Shown piece after piece: positions 18,204 to 26,563 of a DNA stretch of 64,000 nucleotides. The notes under the pieces are model-generated. The model ran no database searches, was not told where the DNA came from, and saw only the letters and a list, made by a program, of their open reading frames with translations. Numbering within the stretch: position 1 is the stretch's first letter; every line of letters starts with the position of its first letter. A program made the translations under genes and the position numbers. Source of the stretch: an uncultured Bacteroidales bacterium (GTDB lineage Bacteria > Bacteroidota > Bacteroidia > Bacteroidales > Paludibacteraceae). Where the stretch lies: assembly GCA_900319645.1 (NCBI GenBank), contig ONPG01000020.1, positions 16,310 to 80,309 of the forward strand, in the 5' to 3' direction.

Positions 18204-18559
18204 CTTCTTATCTCCTTTTCCTTAAAATATTCTTCTTTTAATCTTTCTGCCCGAGCAATCTGATCAGGCGGCGTCTTTTGGCTCTTTTTCTGGAAACCAT
18301 GGAAGAGAACCACCAGATTGCCTTTATCAAAACAGCAGAAAATTCGGTAGATATTACTCTCCATCTCTACTCGGATTTCAAACAATCCTTCCGCTGTTTC
18401 AATTGGTCTGAAAAATTTCTGCGGTATATGCTCTTGCGTTTCGACAAGTTTCAGCACTTGGTTTATCTTTCGCCGTACAATTTCCGTTTGAGCTGTGTAA
18501 AACTCCATGAAGTATTGTTTGTGAAATATAATCTTTCTAGGTACCGGCATATTTGGCAT
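18200..18559 (-). CDS. RelE/HigB-superfamily toxin (phage Gp49-like)
   Basis: 119 residues from the ATG at 18559, the first ATG after the promoter; 18550 (MPVPRK) is an equally good start and aligns better with the paralogue at 55612 (MRREIF). The conserved patterns are LFEIRVEMESNIYRIFCCFD and VVLFHGFQKKSQKTP, typical of HigB/Gp49 mRNA interferases that act on the ribosome. Toxin-first order is usual for HigBA. Not translated from the longer open frame, because that would start upstream of the promoter. Confidence 0.87.
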   Translation of the reverse strand: MPNMPVPRKIIFHKQYFMEFYTAQTEIVRRKINQVLKLVETQEHIPQKFFRPIETAEGLFEIRVEMESNIYRIFCCFDKGNLVVLFHGFQKKSQKTPPDQIARAERLKEEYFKEKEIRR

Positions 18560-18571
18560 TGATTTTCGCTG

Positions 18572-18603
18572 CAAAAGTACAGTTTTTTTCCGACATACGC
18601 AAG
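18572..18603 (-). promoter_or_regulatory. Promoter of the HigBA operon
   Basis: Minus strand: CTTG (18600-18603), 20 bases, TACTTTTG (18572-18579). Expected start of transcription is near 18565, giving a very short 5' leader. Confidence 0.7.
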
Positions 18604-18721
18604 TTTTTTGTGCAAAAAGTGCAAACTTTCTGCATTTTTGCGGTAAATCCACTATGTCAAAGATCTTTTCTATCCAATTTGTAGTACCGATAGGAGTACT
18701 GTTTCTCTGTTTCTGATTAAG

Positions 18722-19603
18722 CTATTTCTCGTTTTTCTCATCAAATGGCAGTTCATCTGCCTTTCCTTCCTCTATCGGATGAATGTAGTCGCTCGCCTTA
18801 ATCGGCGATACAACGCTTTCTCCAATTGTTGCCTCCAACTGATTGCGTGCTGCTTTCGCTACGTTTCCTCCTTCTGTGGCTATCTGCATATTTTGCTGCA
18901 TCGTACTCGGATTCTTTCGCTTCGATATCTCCGTTGTAGAAGCCTCAGCCAAAGTATTCAACGCCAACTCTATCGTGGACATATTATCCCGCAAGTTCTC
19001 TTTTGTCAATCCCTTGAATTTCTTATATTCTTTAGTGGTCTTTCCACTCCATGCTTTCGTTATCAAGTCTGTCAAGATAGCAAAATCACGTCCTTCCTGT
19101 AGCCCGGAGCGCTTCCACTCATTCGTCAACTCATTACGGGCATCAATTGATTTAACGCGATTTGCAATCCATTTGTCTGAATATCCTTGTTTCTTATAAT
19201 CCTCAACTGCCTGCTGTATCGTCAACTCCGGATCTATCATTTGTTGAATACGCTGACTCCCGACTTCTGCTAACCAGCGTTTCAATGGTTCTGCTTTTTT
19301 ACTCGGTATAGACTGAATAATACGCAGAATCTGCACTAAATCAGCAGCATCTGTAAGACGCATTTTACCATCCGGAGCAGGCATTTTCAACTGCTTACAA
19401 CCTGTAAGCATTTCATTTGCTCCTTCTTCGTTTAAGCGTTTTTTAACAACCGCCCAATACGTACTGGCACCACGCGGAGTGGTTTGCTCGGTTAAAACGC
19501 CGATAACATCAACCACCGAGAAATAATATTTCTCCGCCTCATCGTCCCACACAACGCGAATTTTTGCGTTCCCGAATAATTGTATGCTTGTTTCTTGGCT
19601 CAT
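18722..19603 (-). CDS. BRO-N domain protein (DinD/phage antirepressor-like)
   Basis: 293 residues from the ATG at 19603 (MSQETSIQLFGN); longer open frame upstream crosses the promoter and is rejected. The N-terminus has a BRO domain (IRVVWDDEAEKYYFSVVDVI, then YWAVVKKRL), and the C-terminal part (NELTNEWKRSGLQEGRDFA, ITKAWSGKTTKEYKKFKGL, NLRDNMSTIELALNTLAE) is typical of DNA-damage-inducible protein D relatives. Such proteins occur in phages and as stand-alone accessory genes; DinD inhibits RecA filaments in E. coli, but here the role is unproven. It is alone, with its own promoter. Confidence 0.85.
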   Translation of the reverse strand: MSQETSIQLFGNAKIRVVWDDEAEKYYFSVVDVIGVLTEQTTPRGASTYWAVVKKRLNEEGANEMLTGCKQLKMPAPDGKMRLTDAADLVQILRIIQSIPSKKAEPLKRWLAEVGSQRIQQMIDPELTIQQAVEDYKKQGYSDKWIANRVKSIDARNELTNEWKRSGLQEGRDFAILTDLITKAWSGKTTKEYKKFKGLTKENLRDNMSTIELALNTLAEASTTEISKRKNPSTMQQNMQIATEGGNVAKAARNQLEATIGESVVSPIKASDYIHPIEEGKADELPFDEKNEK

Positions 19604-19732
19604 AGATTTTCGTTTATTAGTTGCTATGGTATTTTTTGTGAGTCTATATTCTCCTGTTATCTGGCTTTCGGATTGGCGGAGAGGAAGTAGAGAAACAATA
19701 CATAAAATAGTTTCTTTTTCCAAAATTGCGTG

Positions 19733-19740
19733 CAAAGATA
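19733..19740 (-). promoter_or_regulatory. Probable -7 element of the BRO-domain gene
   Basis: Minus strand TATCTTTG. The nearest TTTG (19765-19768) is 24 bases away instead of the 20 seen elsewhere. The 5' leader would be about 120 bases. Confidence 0.55.
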
Positions 19741-19858
19741 CTATATTTTTTATGATTTTATGTGCAAAAATTGACGGAATTAGTGATTTTGCTATATTTA
19801 GTTTACAAAAAGGCGAAAATAATCAGCTTGAAGACAAAACGACCTATCCGAATCCATC

Positions 19859-19885
19859 AAAAAAGACCTCCCGAAACGGAAGGCC
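19859..19885 (-). terminator. Terminator of the zinc-ribbon operon
   Basis: Minus strand GGCCTTCCG, loop TTT, CGGGAGGTC, then TTTTTT; 9-bp stem with two G-U pairs. Confidence 0.65.
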
Positions 19886-19962
19886 TTGAAGAGAGGGGTT
19901 ACGGAGGTTGCCAAGCGGCTCACCGAACCATCAGAGTGAAAAGAGGGACTAAATTGCGAAAA

Positions 19963-19987
19963 CTCTCGATTTCATCGGGATTTTTTT
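19963..19987 (+). terminator. Terminator-like hairpin abutting the zinc-ribbon stop codon
   Basis: Plus strand TCTCGAT, loop TTC, ATCGGGA, then seven T residues. It points rightward although no rightward gene lies before it; it may act from both sides, or end a short plus-strand RNA from 19890-19960. Confidence 0.45.
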
Positions 19988-20723
19988 ACATCTCCGGATC
20001 CACCAAAATACGTCCGCAGAACTCGCAAACGATGATCTTCTTGCGGGTACGGATATCCAACTGACGCTGTGCAGGAATCTTAGCGTGGCAACCGCCGCAG
20101 GAGTCGCGTTCAATCTTCACCACAGCCAGACCGTTGTGTGCGTTCTTGCGGATACGCTTGAACGCAGAGAGCAGACGCTCGTCAATCTTCTTCTCCAGTT
20201 CACCGGCTTTGAGCACGAGAGCCTCGGTCTCCGCCTTGGTCTCGGCCAGGATCTGATCCAACTCGGAACGCTTCTGGTTGAGGTCAACCGTACGCTCCTC
20301 GATGGTCTTGGTGGTAGTAGCTTTGTCCTGCAGACGCTGCTCGAGTTCGGCAGAGTAATGTTTGATCTTGCGCTGCGAAGCCTCGATCTCCAGTTCCTGA
20401 TACTCGATCTCCTTGTTGAGGTTGTCGAACTCGCGGTTGTTGCGGACGTTGTTCTGCTGCTCTTTGTAGCGGGAGATAGAAGCGTTGGCGTTCTCGGTAC
20501 GCACACGGTGGTCGGAGATCTGTGTCTCGCACTCCTTGATGTCGTTCTCGATATTAGCGAGGCGGGTCTTGAGACCTTCCACCTCGTCCGCCATGTCCTT
20601 TACTTCCTGCGGCAGCTCGCCGGCGAGGGTACGGAGCGAGTCAATCTTGGAATTGACTTGCTGGAGCTGATAGAGCGCACGCAGACGCTCTTCGACTGTC
20701 ATTTCTTTTTCTTGTTTAGCCAT
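19986..20723 (-). CDS. C4-type zinc-ribbon protein with long coiled coil
   Basis: 245 residues from the ATG at 20723 (MAKQEKEMTVEERL). Residues about 10-190 form heptad-rich coiled coil (QQVNSKIDSLRTLAGELPQE onward); the C-terminal 45 residues hold a four-cysteine zinc ribbon (CGGCHAKIP then CEFCGRIL). It belongs to the CT398/YbgI-neighbour type of zinc-ribbon proteins; in Bacteroidota it commonly follows the Nif3 gene, as here. Function is unsettled (proposed nucleic-acid or complex-assembly role). Confidence 0.87.
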   Translation of the reverse strand: MAKQEKEMTVEERLRALYQLQQVNSKIDSLRTLAGELPQEVKDMADEVEGLKTRLANIENDIKECETQISDHRVRTENANASISRYKEQQNNVRNNREFDNLNKEIEYQELEIEASQRKIKHYSAELEQRLQDKATTTKTIEERTVDLNQKRSELDQILAETKAETEALVLKAGELEKKIDERLLSAFKRIRKNAHNGLAVVKIERDSCGGCHAKIPAQRQLDIRTRKKIIVCEFCGRILVDPEM

Positions 20724-20871
20724 GTAGCGCGAACTATCCTTGTGCATAGAATGACTGCCAGGCGGTCATTGGGGCACTCGGATGCTCTCGCTCTTCGGTC
20801 TGCAAAAACTGCGTTTTTACATCCCGAGAAAGGAGAGCGCCTCTTAGCTCGAAAGAGGGATTAGTATGTTA
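20724..20871 (-). other. Structured spacer between nif3 and the zinc-ribbon gene
   Basis: 148 bases without a gene. Two self-complementary sites: AATGAC/GTCATT (20750-20755 with 20765-20770) and the near-palindrome AAAAACTGCGTTTTT (20804-20818). Possible processing or attenuation site inside the operon. Confidence 0.45.
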
Positions 20872-21657
20872 TTAATTATTTAGTATTTGAATCGGTGTAT
20901 GGTCGGCGACGGAGATGTGGCACTCCAAGCCGTGCGGAGCGAGCATATCGCGGAAGATCTCACGCGAGTGATGCTCGGAAACCCAGTGATCGATATCGAC
21001 AAGCCCGATACGTCCGTCCGCGTCCTGGAACTCATGGTACTTGCAATCCGCAGTGAGATAGACGTCTGCGCCTTGGGCTATCGCTTCGCCGATAAACTCC
21101 GCTCCGCTGCCTCCGCAGAGCGCCACGCGGCTTATTTTCCAGTCATCGGGAAGCGCCGTATAGCGCACGTACGTAGCGCCTAATCTCTCGCGCACGCGTT
21201 CAATAAAGGAGTAGTAGCCCACCGGTTCCGGCAGAGAGCCGATAACACCCAGTCCTGTCCCGGCATCCGGACCGGACGGCACCAGAATCCGGTAATCGCT
21301 CACGCCCAGTATATCCGCCAGACGGGTGTTGATGCCTCCCGGAACGGAATCAAGCGAAGTGTGGGCGGAATAGATAGCCACATCGTGCTTGACAGCCAGC
21401 TCCACCACTTGCGCCTGCGGGGTCTGACCGCAGACCTGTTTGAGACCGTGGAACAAAAGCGGATGATGGCTGACAATCAGCTGACATCCAAGCATAATGG
21501 CTTCATTGACCACGGACGGCGTAACGTCTGTGGTCAAGAGAACCGAGTGGATCTCGCGTCCTGTGTCACCTACCTGCATTCCCGAGTTATCCCAGTTCTC
21601 CTGGGCACTCCGTGGCGCTACAGATTCTATGATATCAATAATGGCTCGTAAGAGCAA
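20872..21657 (-). CDS. Nif3-like dinuclear metal-centre protein
   Basis: 261 residues. The canonical start region reads RAIIDIIESVAPRSAQENWD, followed by VSHHPLLFHG (metal-binding His pair), YSAHTSLDS and, at the C-terminus, DIDHWVSEH with further metal ligands. Family members form hexamers or higher toroids with two metal ions per subunit; the biochemical role is debated (GTP cyclohydrolase-like or glutathione-dependent activities reported for some). No ATG is in frame; TTG at 21657, 9 bases after the preceding stop, is the best start. Confidence 0.9.
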   Translation of the reverse strand: MLLRAIIDIIESVAPRSAQENWDNSGMQVGDTGREIHSVLLTTDVTPSVVNEAIMLGCQLIVSHHPLLFHGLKQVCGQTPQAQVVELAVKHDVAIYSAHTSLDSVPGGINTRLADILGVSDYRILVPSGPDAGTGLGVIGSLPEPVGYYSFIERVRERLGATYVRYTALPDDWKISRVALCGGSGAEFIGEAIAQGADVYLTADCKYHEFQDADGRIGLVDIDHWVSEHHSREIFRDMLAPHGLECHISVADHTPIQILNN

Positions 21658-21666
21658 GTGTTCTGA

Positions 21667-22095
21667 TTACTTCTCCTCCTCTGCGGGCTCCTCCTCGTCG
21701 ATCGAGAAGTCGGTGATGCCGGCTTTGACGAGGATGTTGTACCACGAGATGAGTTTGCGGATGTCGGAGGGATAAACACGGTCACGGTCCCAATCCGGCA
21801 GTACCTCGTCAAACCACGCCTGGAGTTCGGCGTTCGAGGCTTTCTTCGGATCCATAGCCACGGGCTTGAGACCCTCCTTTTTGCCCGCCGAAGTGAGCAC
21901 GTCACACAGACGCACATCGTCCGCATTGGTGAACATCGACACGTCGCTCAGCGCCACAATCCGGTCACGCGCATACGTCGGCATACGTTTGCCATCCACC
22001 AGCGACTCCACTATCAGCATGTTGTTGCCGCGACTAACCAATCTGTACAAACCCGGCTTGCCGGTTACAGCGAGTATTTCCGTTAACTTTGTCAT
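21667..22095 (-). CDS. DUF5606-family protein
   Basis: 142 residues. The text LTEILAVTGKPGLYRLVSRG and ESLVDGKRMPTYARDRIVAL matches the Bacteroidota family DUF5606, small cytoplasmic proteins of unknown role. The C-terminus is acidic (EEEPAEEEK). First gene of the operon DUF5606-nif3-zinc ribbon, driven by the leftward promoter at 22147-22178. Confidence 0.85.
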   Translation of the reverse strand: MTKLTEILAVTGKPGLYRLVSRGNNMLIVESLVDGKRMPTYARDRIVALSDVSMFTNADDVRLCDVLTSAGKKEGLKPVAMDPKKASNAELQAWFDEVLPDWDRDRVYPSDIRKLISWYNILVKAGITDFSIDEEEPAEEEK

Positions 22096-22146
22096 TTTTA
22101 ACTTTCAGTTTTCAGTTTTCACCTTTCAATTTTTCAAAATCGGCTA

Positions 22147-22194
22147 CAAAAGTACTACTTTTTTTGCACATATCCAAAAAAAAGTGTATCTTTG
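22147..22194. promoter_or_regulatory. Interlocked divergent promoters (DUF5606 operon and CNNM gene)
   Basis: Leftward: TTTG 22175-22178 and TACTTTTG 22147-22154. Rightward: TTTG 22163-22166 and TATCTTTG 22187-22194. Both have 20-base spacers and each -33 element lies inside the other promoter's spacer, so both cannot be occupied at once. The same geometry occurs at 26496-26543. Confidence 0.8.
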
Positions 22195-22211
22195 CACGAT
22201 TTTTTATAATT

Positions 22212-23363
22212 ATGGAACTACTTTTATTGTATTTAGGCATGGCGATGGGCGTTAGTTTTATCTGCTCGACGCTTGAATCGGTCCTAATGACCACATCGCT
22301 CAGTTACATCAATCTGCGTGCGGAAGAAGGGTACAAACCCGCCAAGATGATGCAGAAATTCAAAGAGAACACCGGCAAGCCTCTGGCTGCTATTCTGTCG
22401 TTGAACACGATAGCCAACACCGTTGGCGCCGCCGGAGTAGGTGCACAGACCATGGTGGTGTTCGGCAACAAATGGTTTGGAGTGGCGTCAGCTGTCACCA
22501 CTATGCTGATTCTCGTTTTCTCGGAGATCATCCCGAAGATAATCGGAACCACCTATTGGCGCCACCTGATGGGTCCGTCCGCCCGACTGATCCAGCTGAT
22601 GATCTATGTGTTATACCCGCTGGTCTTGTTAGTGGAGCTGATCACCCGTCTCTTCCCGGACAACGAAGCAGCCGTCAGCCGTGAGGAAGTGCTGGCTATG
22701 GTGAACGTCGGCGAAGAGGAAGGCGTGGTGAACGAGGACGAGAACAAGATGATTTCCAACCTCATGCGTCTGGACACTATTCATGCCTACGACGTGATGA
22801 CTCCCCGCTCGGTAGCCAAGATTGCGCCGGAGAACCTGACCCTCAAGGAGTATTACGACAACGACGCGTACGACCATTTCTCGCGTATCCTCCTTTTCAA
22901 CCCCACCCAACCCGAGTATATCACCGGCTACGTGCTACGCAACGACGTGCTGGAGGACCTGGCGGAAGACCATTTCCGCAAGCAGGTAGGCTCTATCAAA
23001 CGTACGCTTCCGGCTTTTGACCAGGATCTGACGCTCGGCACTATCTTCGACTCGATGCTCAAGCAGAAATGCCAGATCTCGCAGGTGATTGACGAGTACG
23101 GCTGTTTCGTAGGTATCATCACGCTGGAGGACATCATCGAGACGATCTTCGGTCTGGAGATCATTGACGAGAGCGATGCCGTCATCGACATGCAGCAATA
23201 CGCCCGCGAGCGCTGGGAGAAGCGACAGAAGAAATACACCAAATTAGCGGTTAACTCCGACGGTCAGCCGACGGTCAGCCGACAGTCAACCGATACGCAA
23301 AGCGAAGAAAGCATTGAGACAAAAGAGCAACATACGGATAGAGAACCGGAGAGCAAGGTTTGA
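22212..23363 (+). CDS. CNNM/CBS-domain membrane protein (CorC/HlyC-like ion transporter)
   Basis: 383 residues from the ATG at 22212, about 10 bases after the expected transcription start; the longer frame upstream crosses the promoter. Residues 1-165 form a DUF21/CNNM membrane domain with several hydrophobic helices ([27 protein letters not shown]); then a CBS pair ([33 protein letters not shown]). Relatives move Mg2+ or Na+. The C-terminal tail is hydrophilic and contains an in-frame GGTCAGCCGAC tandem repeat. The end overlaps smpB by 50 bases. Confidence 0.88.
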   Translation: MELLLLYLGMAMGVSFICSTLESVLMTTSLSYINLRAEEGYKPAKMMQKFKENTGKPLAAILSLNTIANTVGAAGVGAQTMVVFGNKWFGVASAVTTMLILVFSEIIPKIIGTTYWRHLMGPSARLIQLMIYVLYPLVLLVELITRLFPDNEAAVSREEVLAMVNVGEEEGVVNEDENKMISNLMRLDTIHAYDVMTPRSVAKIAPENLTLKEYYDNDAYDHFSRILLFNPTQPEYITGYVLRNDVLEDLAEDHFRKQVGSIKRTLPAFDQDLTLGTIFDSMLKQKCQISQVIDEYGCFVGIITLEDIIETIFGLEIIDESDAVIDMQQYARERWEKRQKKYTKLAVNSDGQPTVSRQSTDTQSEESIETKEQHTDREPESKV

Positions 23364-23778
23364 GTATATCATCCTTGACCGCTATACCGCCGGCATCCAA
23401 CTCTTCGGCACGGAGATCAAATCCATCCGCGAGGGCAAAGCTTCGCTGGTGGATTCGTGGTGTCAGGTGGAGCACGGCGAGATGTACGTCAAGCAGATGC
23501 ACATAGCCGAGTACCGTTTCGGCTCCTATGCCAACCACGAGGCCAAACGCGACCGCAAACTGCTGCTGCAACGCAAGGAGATCCGCAAACTGGAGAAAGC
23601 CACCAAAGACACCGGCAAGACCATCGTGCCGCTGATGCTTTTCATCAACGAGAACGGATTGGCAAAAATGGAGATCGCCCTTTGTCAAGGCAAACACAGC
23701 TACGACAAACGTCAGTCGCTCCGCGAAGCCGACGACAAACGCATGGTTGCACAGATGATGAAGGACGCCAGACGGTAA
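23314..23778 (+). CDS. smpB: SsrA-binding protein SmpB
   Basis: 154 residues. [40 protein letters not shown] and the basic tail ([15 protein letters not shown]) are those of SmpB, which binds tmRNA and delivers it to stalled ribosomes. No ATG precedes the conserved N-terminus, so the TTG at 23314 is the best start; it lies 50 bases inside the preceding CNNM gene. No tmRNA gene was found in the window. Confidence 0.93.
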   Translation: MRQKSNIRIENRRARFEYIILDRYTAGIQLFGTEIKSIREGKASLVDSWCQVEHGEMYVKQMHIAEYRFGSYANHEAKRDRKLLLQRKEIRKLEKATKDTGKTIVPLMLFINENGLAKMEIALCQGKHSYDKRQSLREADDKRMVAQMMKDARR

Positions 23779-23829
23779 ATGTAAATCGAAAATGCGGGCT
23801 TACACCCGTACAAAATGACAAAAATACTT
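23779..23829 (-). repeat. Hairpin repeat element, short copy A (inverted)
   Basis: Minus strand: GTATTTTTGTCATTTTGTA, then the hairpin CGGGTGTAAGCCCG, then CATTTTCGATTTA. The same two borders enclose copies B and C. Confidence 0.8.
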
Positions 23830-23837
23830 AATTGCAT

Positions 23838-24290
23838 ATGCAGGCACACGACAGAGAATGCATACTGATAGTAGAGGAACCCAGACGACAGGAGCTGATA
23901 CAATCATGCTACAGAATCATAGGCTGCATGCACGAAGTACACAAGCAATTAGGCCCAGGATTACCCGAATATATCTATCAGGAAGCATTGACCACCGAAC
24001 TGAGTGCCAATAATTTCACCATTCACAAGGAGCAGGAATTTCACCCTGTGTATCGCGGAAAGGAAATGAAAGCTTATTTGAAAATGGATTTGGTGGTTGA
24101 GAACACAACGGAGAAGATCATTATAGAATGCAAAGCATTGAACAACCTGACAGCTAAAGAACGTTATCAAACTTTCGGGTACTTGCGGGCAACAAGATGG
24201 CCTATAGCCCTATTGGTTAATTTCGGCACCAATCCAAAAGCTCAGATAGAGCGTTATTACAACGACAACGGAATAATAAAAGTTTTTTGA
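23838..24290 (+). CDS. GxxExxY-family protein
   Basis: 150 residues from the ATG at 23838. The family signature is GPGLPEYIYQEAL (G-x-x-E-x-x-Y); further on, VYRGKEMKAYLKMDLVVEN and IIIECKAL suggest a PD-(D/E)XK-like fold (D...E-x-K). Proteins of this family are widespread in Bacteroidota accessory DNA; function unknown. The gene fills almost exactly the space between inverted copies A and B of a hairpin repeat and probably moved as a unit. Confidence 0.87.
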   Translation: MQAHDRECILIVEEPRRQELIQSCYRIIGCMHEVHKQLGPGLPEYIYQEALTTELSANNFTIHKEQEFHPVYRGKEMKAYLKMDLVVENTTEKIIIECKALNNLTAKERYQTFGYLRATRWPIALLVNFGTNPKAQIERYYNDNGIIKVF

Positions 24291-24464
24291 GTATTTTTGT
24301 CATTTTGTAAGCGAAGCGCATTTTTGTAAGGCGGTAGGGCGGCATAAAATATGCCGCACAGGGTTAGGCAGCCTATACAGGGCGTTGAGCTTGCTCAAAA
24401 GACCTATATAGGATGACAGACCCAAGGCACTATCAAGTGCCGCAACCGCCGCATTTTCGATCTA
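24291..24464 (+). repeat. Hairpin repeat element, long copy B
   Basis: Begins GTATTTTTGTCATTTTGTA one base after the GxxExxY stop and ends CCGCATTTTCGAT. Inside: GCGAAGCGC, GCGGCATA/TATGCCGC (24339-24357), GGCACT/AGTGCC (24426-24441), and a long-range AAGGCGGT with ACCGCC. No gene; it separates the GxxExxY gene from gpmI, and may serve as terminator or leader. Confidence 0.8.
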
Positions 24465-24496
24465 ACGTAGAAACAATCTATAACACAATAAATAAT

Positions 24497-26032
24497 ATGA
24501 GTAAAGCATTATTAATGATTTTAGACGGCTGGGGCATCGGCAACAAATCGAAAGCCGATGTCATCAGCGTAACCCCTACGCCCCATTGGGACGCACTACT
24601 CGCCAAATATCCGCACTCGCAACTGCAAGCCAGCGGAGAGAACGTAGGTCTGCCTGACGGTCAGATGGGTAACTCCGAGGTGGGACACCTCAATATAGGT
24701 GCCGGCCGTGTGGTTTATCAGGACCTCGTGAAAATCAACCGTTCTATCCGCGACAACTCGATCATGCAGAACCCCGAGATCATTGCCGCCTACCAGGCTG
24801 CGCAGGCTCAGGGCAAGAAACTGCACCTGATGGGTCTGTGCTCGACCGGAGGCGTACACTCCAGCCTCGACCACCTCTTCAAACTGGTGGAGATAGCCAA
24901 AGAGTACGGCGTGGCGGACAAGACTTTCGTCCACTGCTTCATGGACGGTCGTGACACCGACCCGCGTAGCGGCAAAGGCTTTGTAGCGGACCTCCAGAAC
25001 GTCTGCGACGCCAACGGCGCACATATCGCCTCTATCATCGGCCGTTTCTACGCCATGGACCGTGACAAACGCTGGGAACGTATCAAGGTGGCGTACGACC
25101 AACTGGTGAACGGCGTCGGACGCCAGGAGACCGACATGGTCGCCGCTGTGCAGGGCTGCTACGACCGCCACACCGAGGAACACAAAGACACCGATGAGTT
25201 CATGGAGCCGCTGGTTAACGCTACCTGCGACGGACGTATTGCCGAAGGCGACGTAGTCATTTTCTTCAACTACCGCAACGACCGCGCCAAGGAGATCACC
25301 ATCGCCCTCACCCAGCAGGATATGCCGGAACAAGGCATGCACACCATCCCCGGTCTGCATTACTGCTGCATGACGCCGTACGACAGTTCGTTCACCGGCC
25401 TGCATATCCTCTTCCCAAAAGAGAACGTCGAGAACACCTTAGGCGAAGTGGTCAGCAAACTGGGAATGAAGCAGTTGCGCATCGCCGAGACCGAGAAATT
25501 CGCACACGTTACCTTCTTCTTCAATGGCGGTCGCGAAGCCGAGTATCCTGGCGAGGAGCGTATCCTGATTCCGTCACCCAAAGTGCCGACCTACGACCTC
25601 AAGCCGGAGATGTCCGCTCCCGAGGTGACGGAAGCGCTGGTGGCTGCTATCCAAACGCAGAAGTTCGACTACATCACCCTCAACTTCGCCAACGGCGACA
25701 TGATTGGTCACACGGGTGTGTATCCGGCCATCGAGAAAGCGGTCAAGTGTATTGACGAGTGCTCTCACAAAGTCATCGAGACCGCGCTCGAGAACGGCTA
25801 TGAGATCATTGTCATTGCCGACCACGGCAACTGCGACAATGCCATCAACCCGGACGGCACTCCCAACACCGCCCACTCGCTCAACCCGGTGCCGTTTGTC
25901 TATATCAGCCGCGACCACGTCAACGCCAAGGTGGAGAACGGTATCCTCGCCGACGTAGCTCCTTCGCTCTGCCACATCATGGGCATCGAGCAACCCAAGG
26001 AGATGACCGGACACAATTTGATATGCGATTGA
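24497..26032 (+). CDS. gpmI: 2,3-bisphosphoglycerate-independent phosphoglycerate mutase
   Basis: 511 residues, the usual family length. [12 protein letters not shown] carries the first metal-binding Asp; [17 protein letters not shown] contains the catalytic Ser; [11 protein letters not shown] and [10 protein letters not shown] supply further metal ligands. It interconverts 3- and 2-phosphoglycerate with two Mn2+ ions in glycolysis. The start ATG at 24497 matches the conserved N-terminus; upstream in-frame codons fall in the repeat element. No clear TAnnTTTG promoter is seen before it. Confidence 0.96.
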   Translation: MSKALLMILDGWGIGNKSKADVISVTPTPHWDALLAKYPHSQLQASGENVGLPDGQMGNSEVGHLNIGAGRVVYQDLVKINRSIRDNSIMQNPEIIAAYQAAQAQGKKLHLMGLCSTGGVHSSLDHLFKLVEIAKEYGVADKTFVHCFMDGRDTDPRSGKGFVADLQNVCDANGAHIASIIGRFYAMDRDKRWERIKVAYDQLVNGVGRQETDMVAAVQGCYDRHTEEHKDTDEFMEPLVNATCDGRIAEGDVVIFFNYRNDRAKEITIALTQQDMPEQGMHTIPGLHYCCMTPYDSSFTGLHILFPKENVENTLGEVVSKLGMKQLRIAETEKFAHVTFFFNGGREAEYPGEERILIPSPKVPTYDLKPEMSAPEVTEALVAAIQTQKFDYITLNFANGDMIGHTGVYPAIEKAVKCIDECSHKVIETALENGYEIIVIADHGNCDNAINPDGTPNTAHSLNPVPFVYISRDHVNAKVENGILADVAPSLCHIMGIEQPKEMTGHNLICD

Positions 26033-26057
26033 TGATCGGTCATCGCCAACAAACACA

Positions 26058-26086
26058 AAAAAAGCGACCTCGGGTCGCTTTTTTCG
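26058..26086. terminator. Bidirectional terminator between gpmI and the cysteine-rich lipoprotein
   Basis: AAAAAAGCGACC, loop TC, GGGTCGCTTTTTT: a 12-bp stem with A and T tracts on both sides, between convergent genes. Confidence 0.9.
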
Positions 26087-26109
26087 GTTCTGCACCTTAC
26101 AGCAAAGGA

Positions 26110-26352
26110 TTACTTTGCGTGGTCGCAGCACTCTTTTTTCTCTGCACAGCACTTGGTGGTGTCAGCACAGCAAGCCTTCTCATCTTTGCAGCAAGCGTCT
26201 TTGTCTGCACAGCACTTGGCGCTGTCAGCCTGGCAGCAAGCAGCAACACTGTCCTGGCAGCACTCATGCTTGCAGCACTTGTTCTCGCTCTTGTTGCAGC
26301 AGCAGCTGATTGCAGCGAATGCAACTGCTACGATTAACAACATTTTTTTCAT
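26110..26352 (-). CDS. Cysteine-pair-rich small lipoprotein
   Basis: 80 residues. Signal peptide MKKMLLIVAVAFAAISC with a lipobox (AAISC), so it should be lipid-anchored in the envelope. The mature part is a run of Cys-Cys pairs every 6-8 residues (CCC once, then eight CC; 19 Cys in all) separated by Lys, Glu, Asp and Ala. No His-rich or enzyme motif. Such spacing suggests metal binding or thiol buffering, like a metallothionein, but this is inference. It has its own promoter at 26496-26527 and a structured leader of about 135 bases. Confidence 0.8.
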   Translation of the reverse strand: MKKMLLIVAVAFAAISCCCNKSENKCCKHECCQDSVAACCQADSAKCCADKDACCKDEKACCADTTKCCAEKKECCDHAK

Positions 26353-26490
26353 AATAACATTTGTGTTAGGGGATAATAGGTTTTTGCTTCACCGGGTTGC
26401 GTAAACAGACTTACACCCGGCTTGCTCGGACCTTCCTATCCAGTTAATAAAGCTTTAAAAACATAAAATCTCCGCCTAAATGCGAAAATC
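26353..26490 (-). promoter_or_regulatory. Structured 5' leader of the cysteine-pair lipoprotein
   Basis: Read on the minus strand, ATAGG/CCTAT enclose CCGGGT/ACCCGG, which enclose GTAA/TTAC around a TCTG-containing loop. The leader is about 135 bases, long for this genome, and could be a metal- or stress-responsive element. I do not recognise it as a known riboswitch. Confidence 0.5.
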
Positions 26491-26495
26491 GGATG

Positions 26496-26543
26496 CAAAA
26501 GTACTAACTTTTTTGCATATGTCCAAAAAAAATAGTAATTTTG
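26496..26543. promoter_or_regulatory. Interlocked divergent promoters (cysteine-pair lipoprotein and PASTA protein)
   Basis: Leftward TTTG 26524-26527 with TACTTTTG 26496-26503; rightward TTTG 26512-26515 with TAATTTTG 26536-26543; both 20-base spacers. The four elements have exactly the same offsets as at 22147-22194. Confidence 0.78.
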
Positions 26544-26563
26544 CACACTAAATTTTACAAATC

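Noticed and set aside
19890-19960. tRNA-Ser/Leu-like sequence (GGTTGCCAAGCGG)
   Set aside because: No matching acceptor or anticodon arm could be drawn.
26023-26404. Plus-strand frames over the cysteine-pair lipoprotein
   Set aside because: Leu/Ala/Ser-rich mirrors of the CC repeats; the minus-strand frame has a lipobox and promoter.
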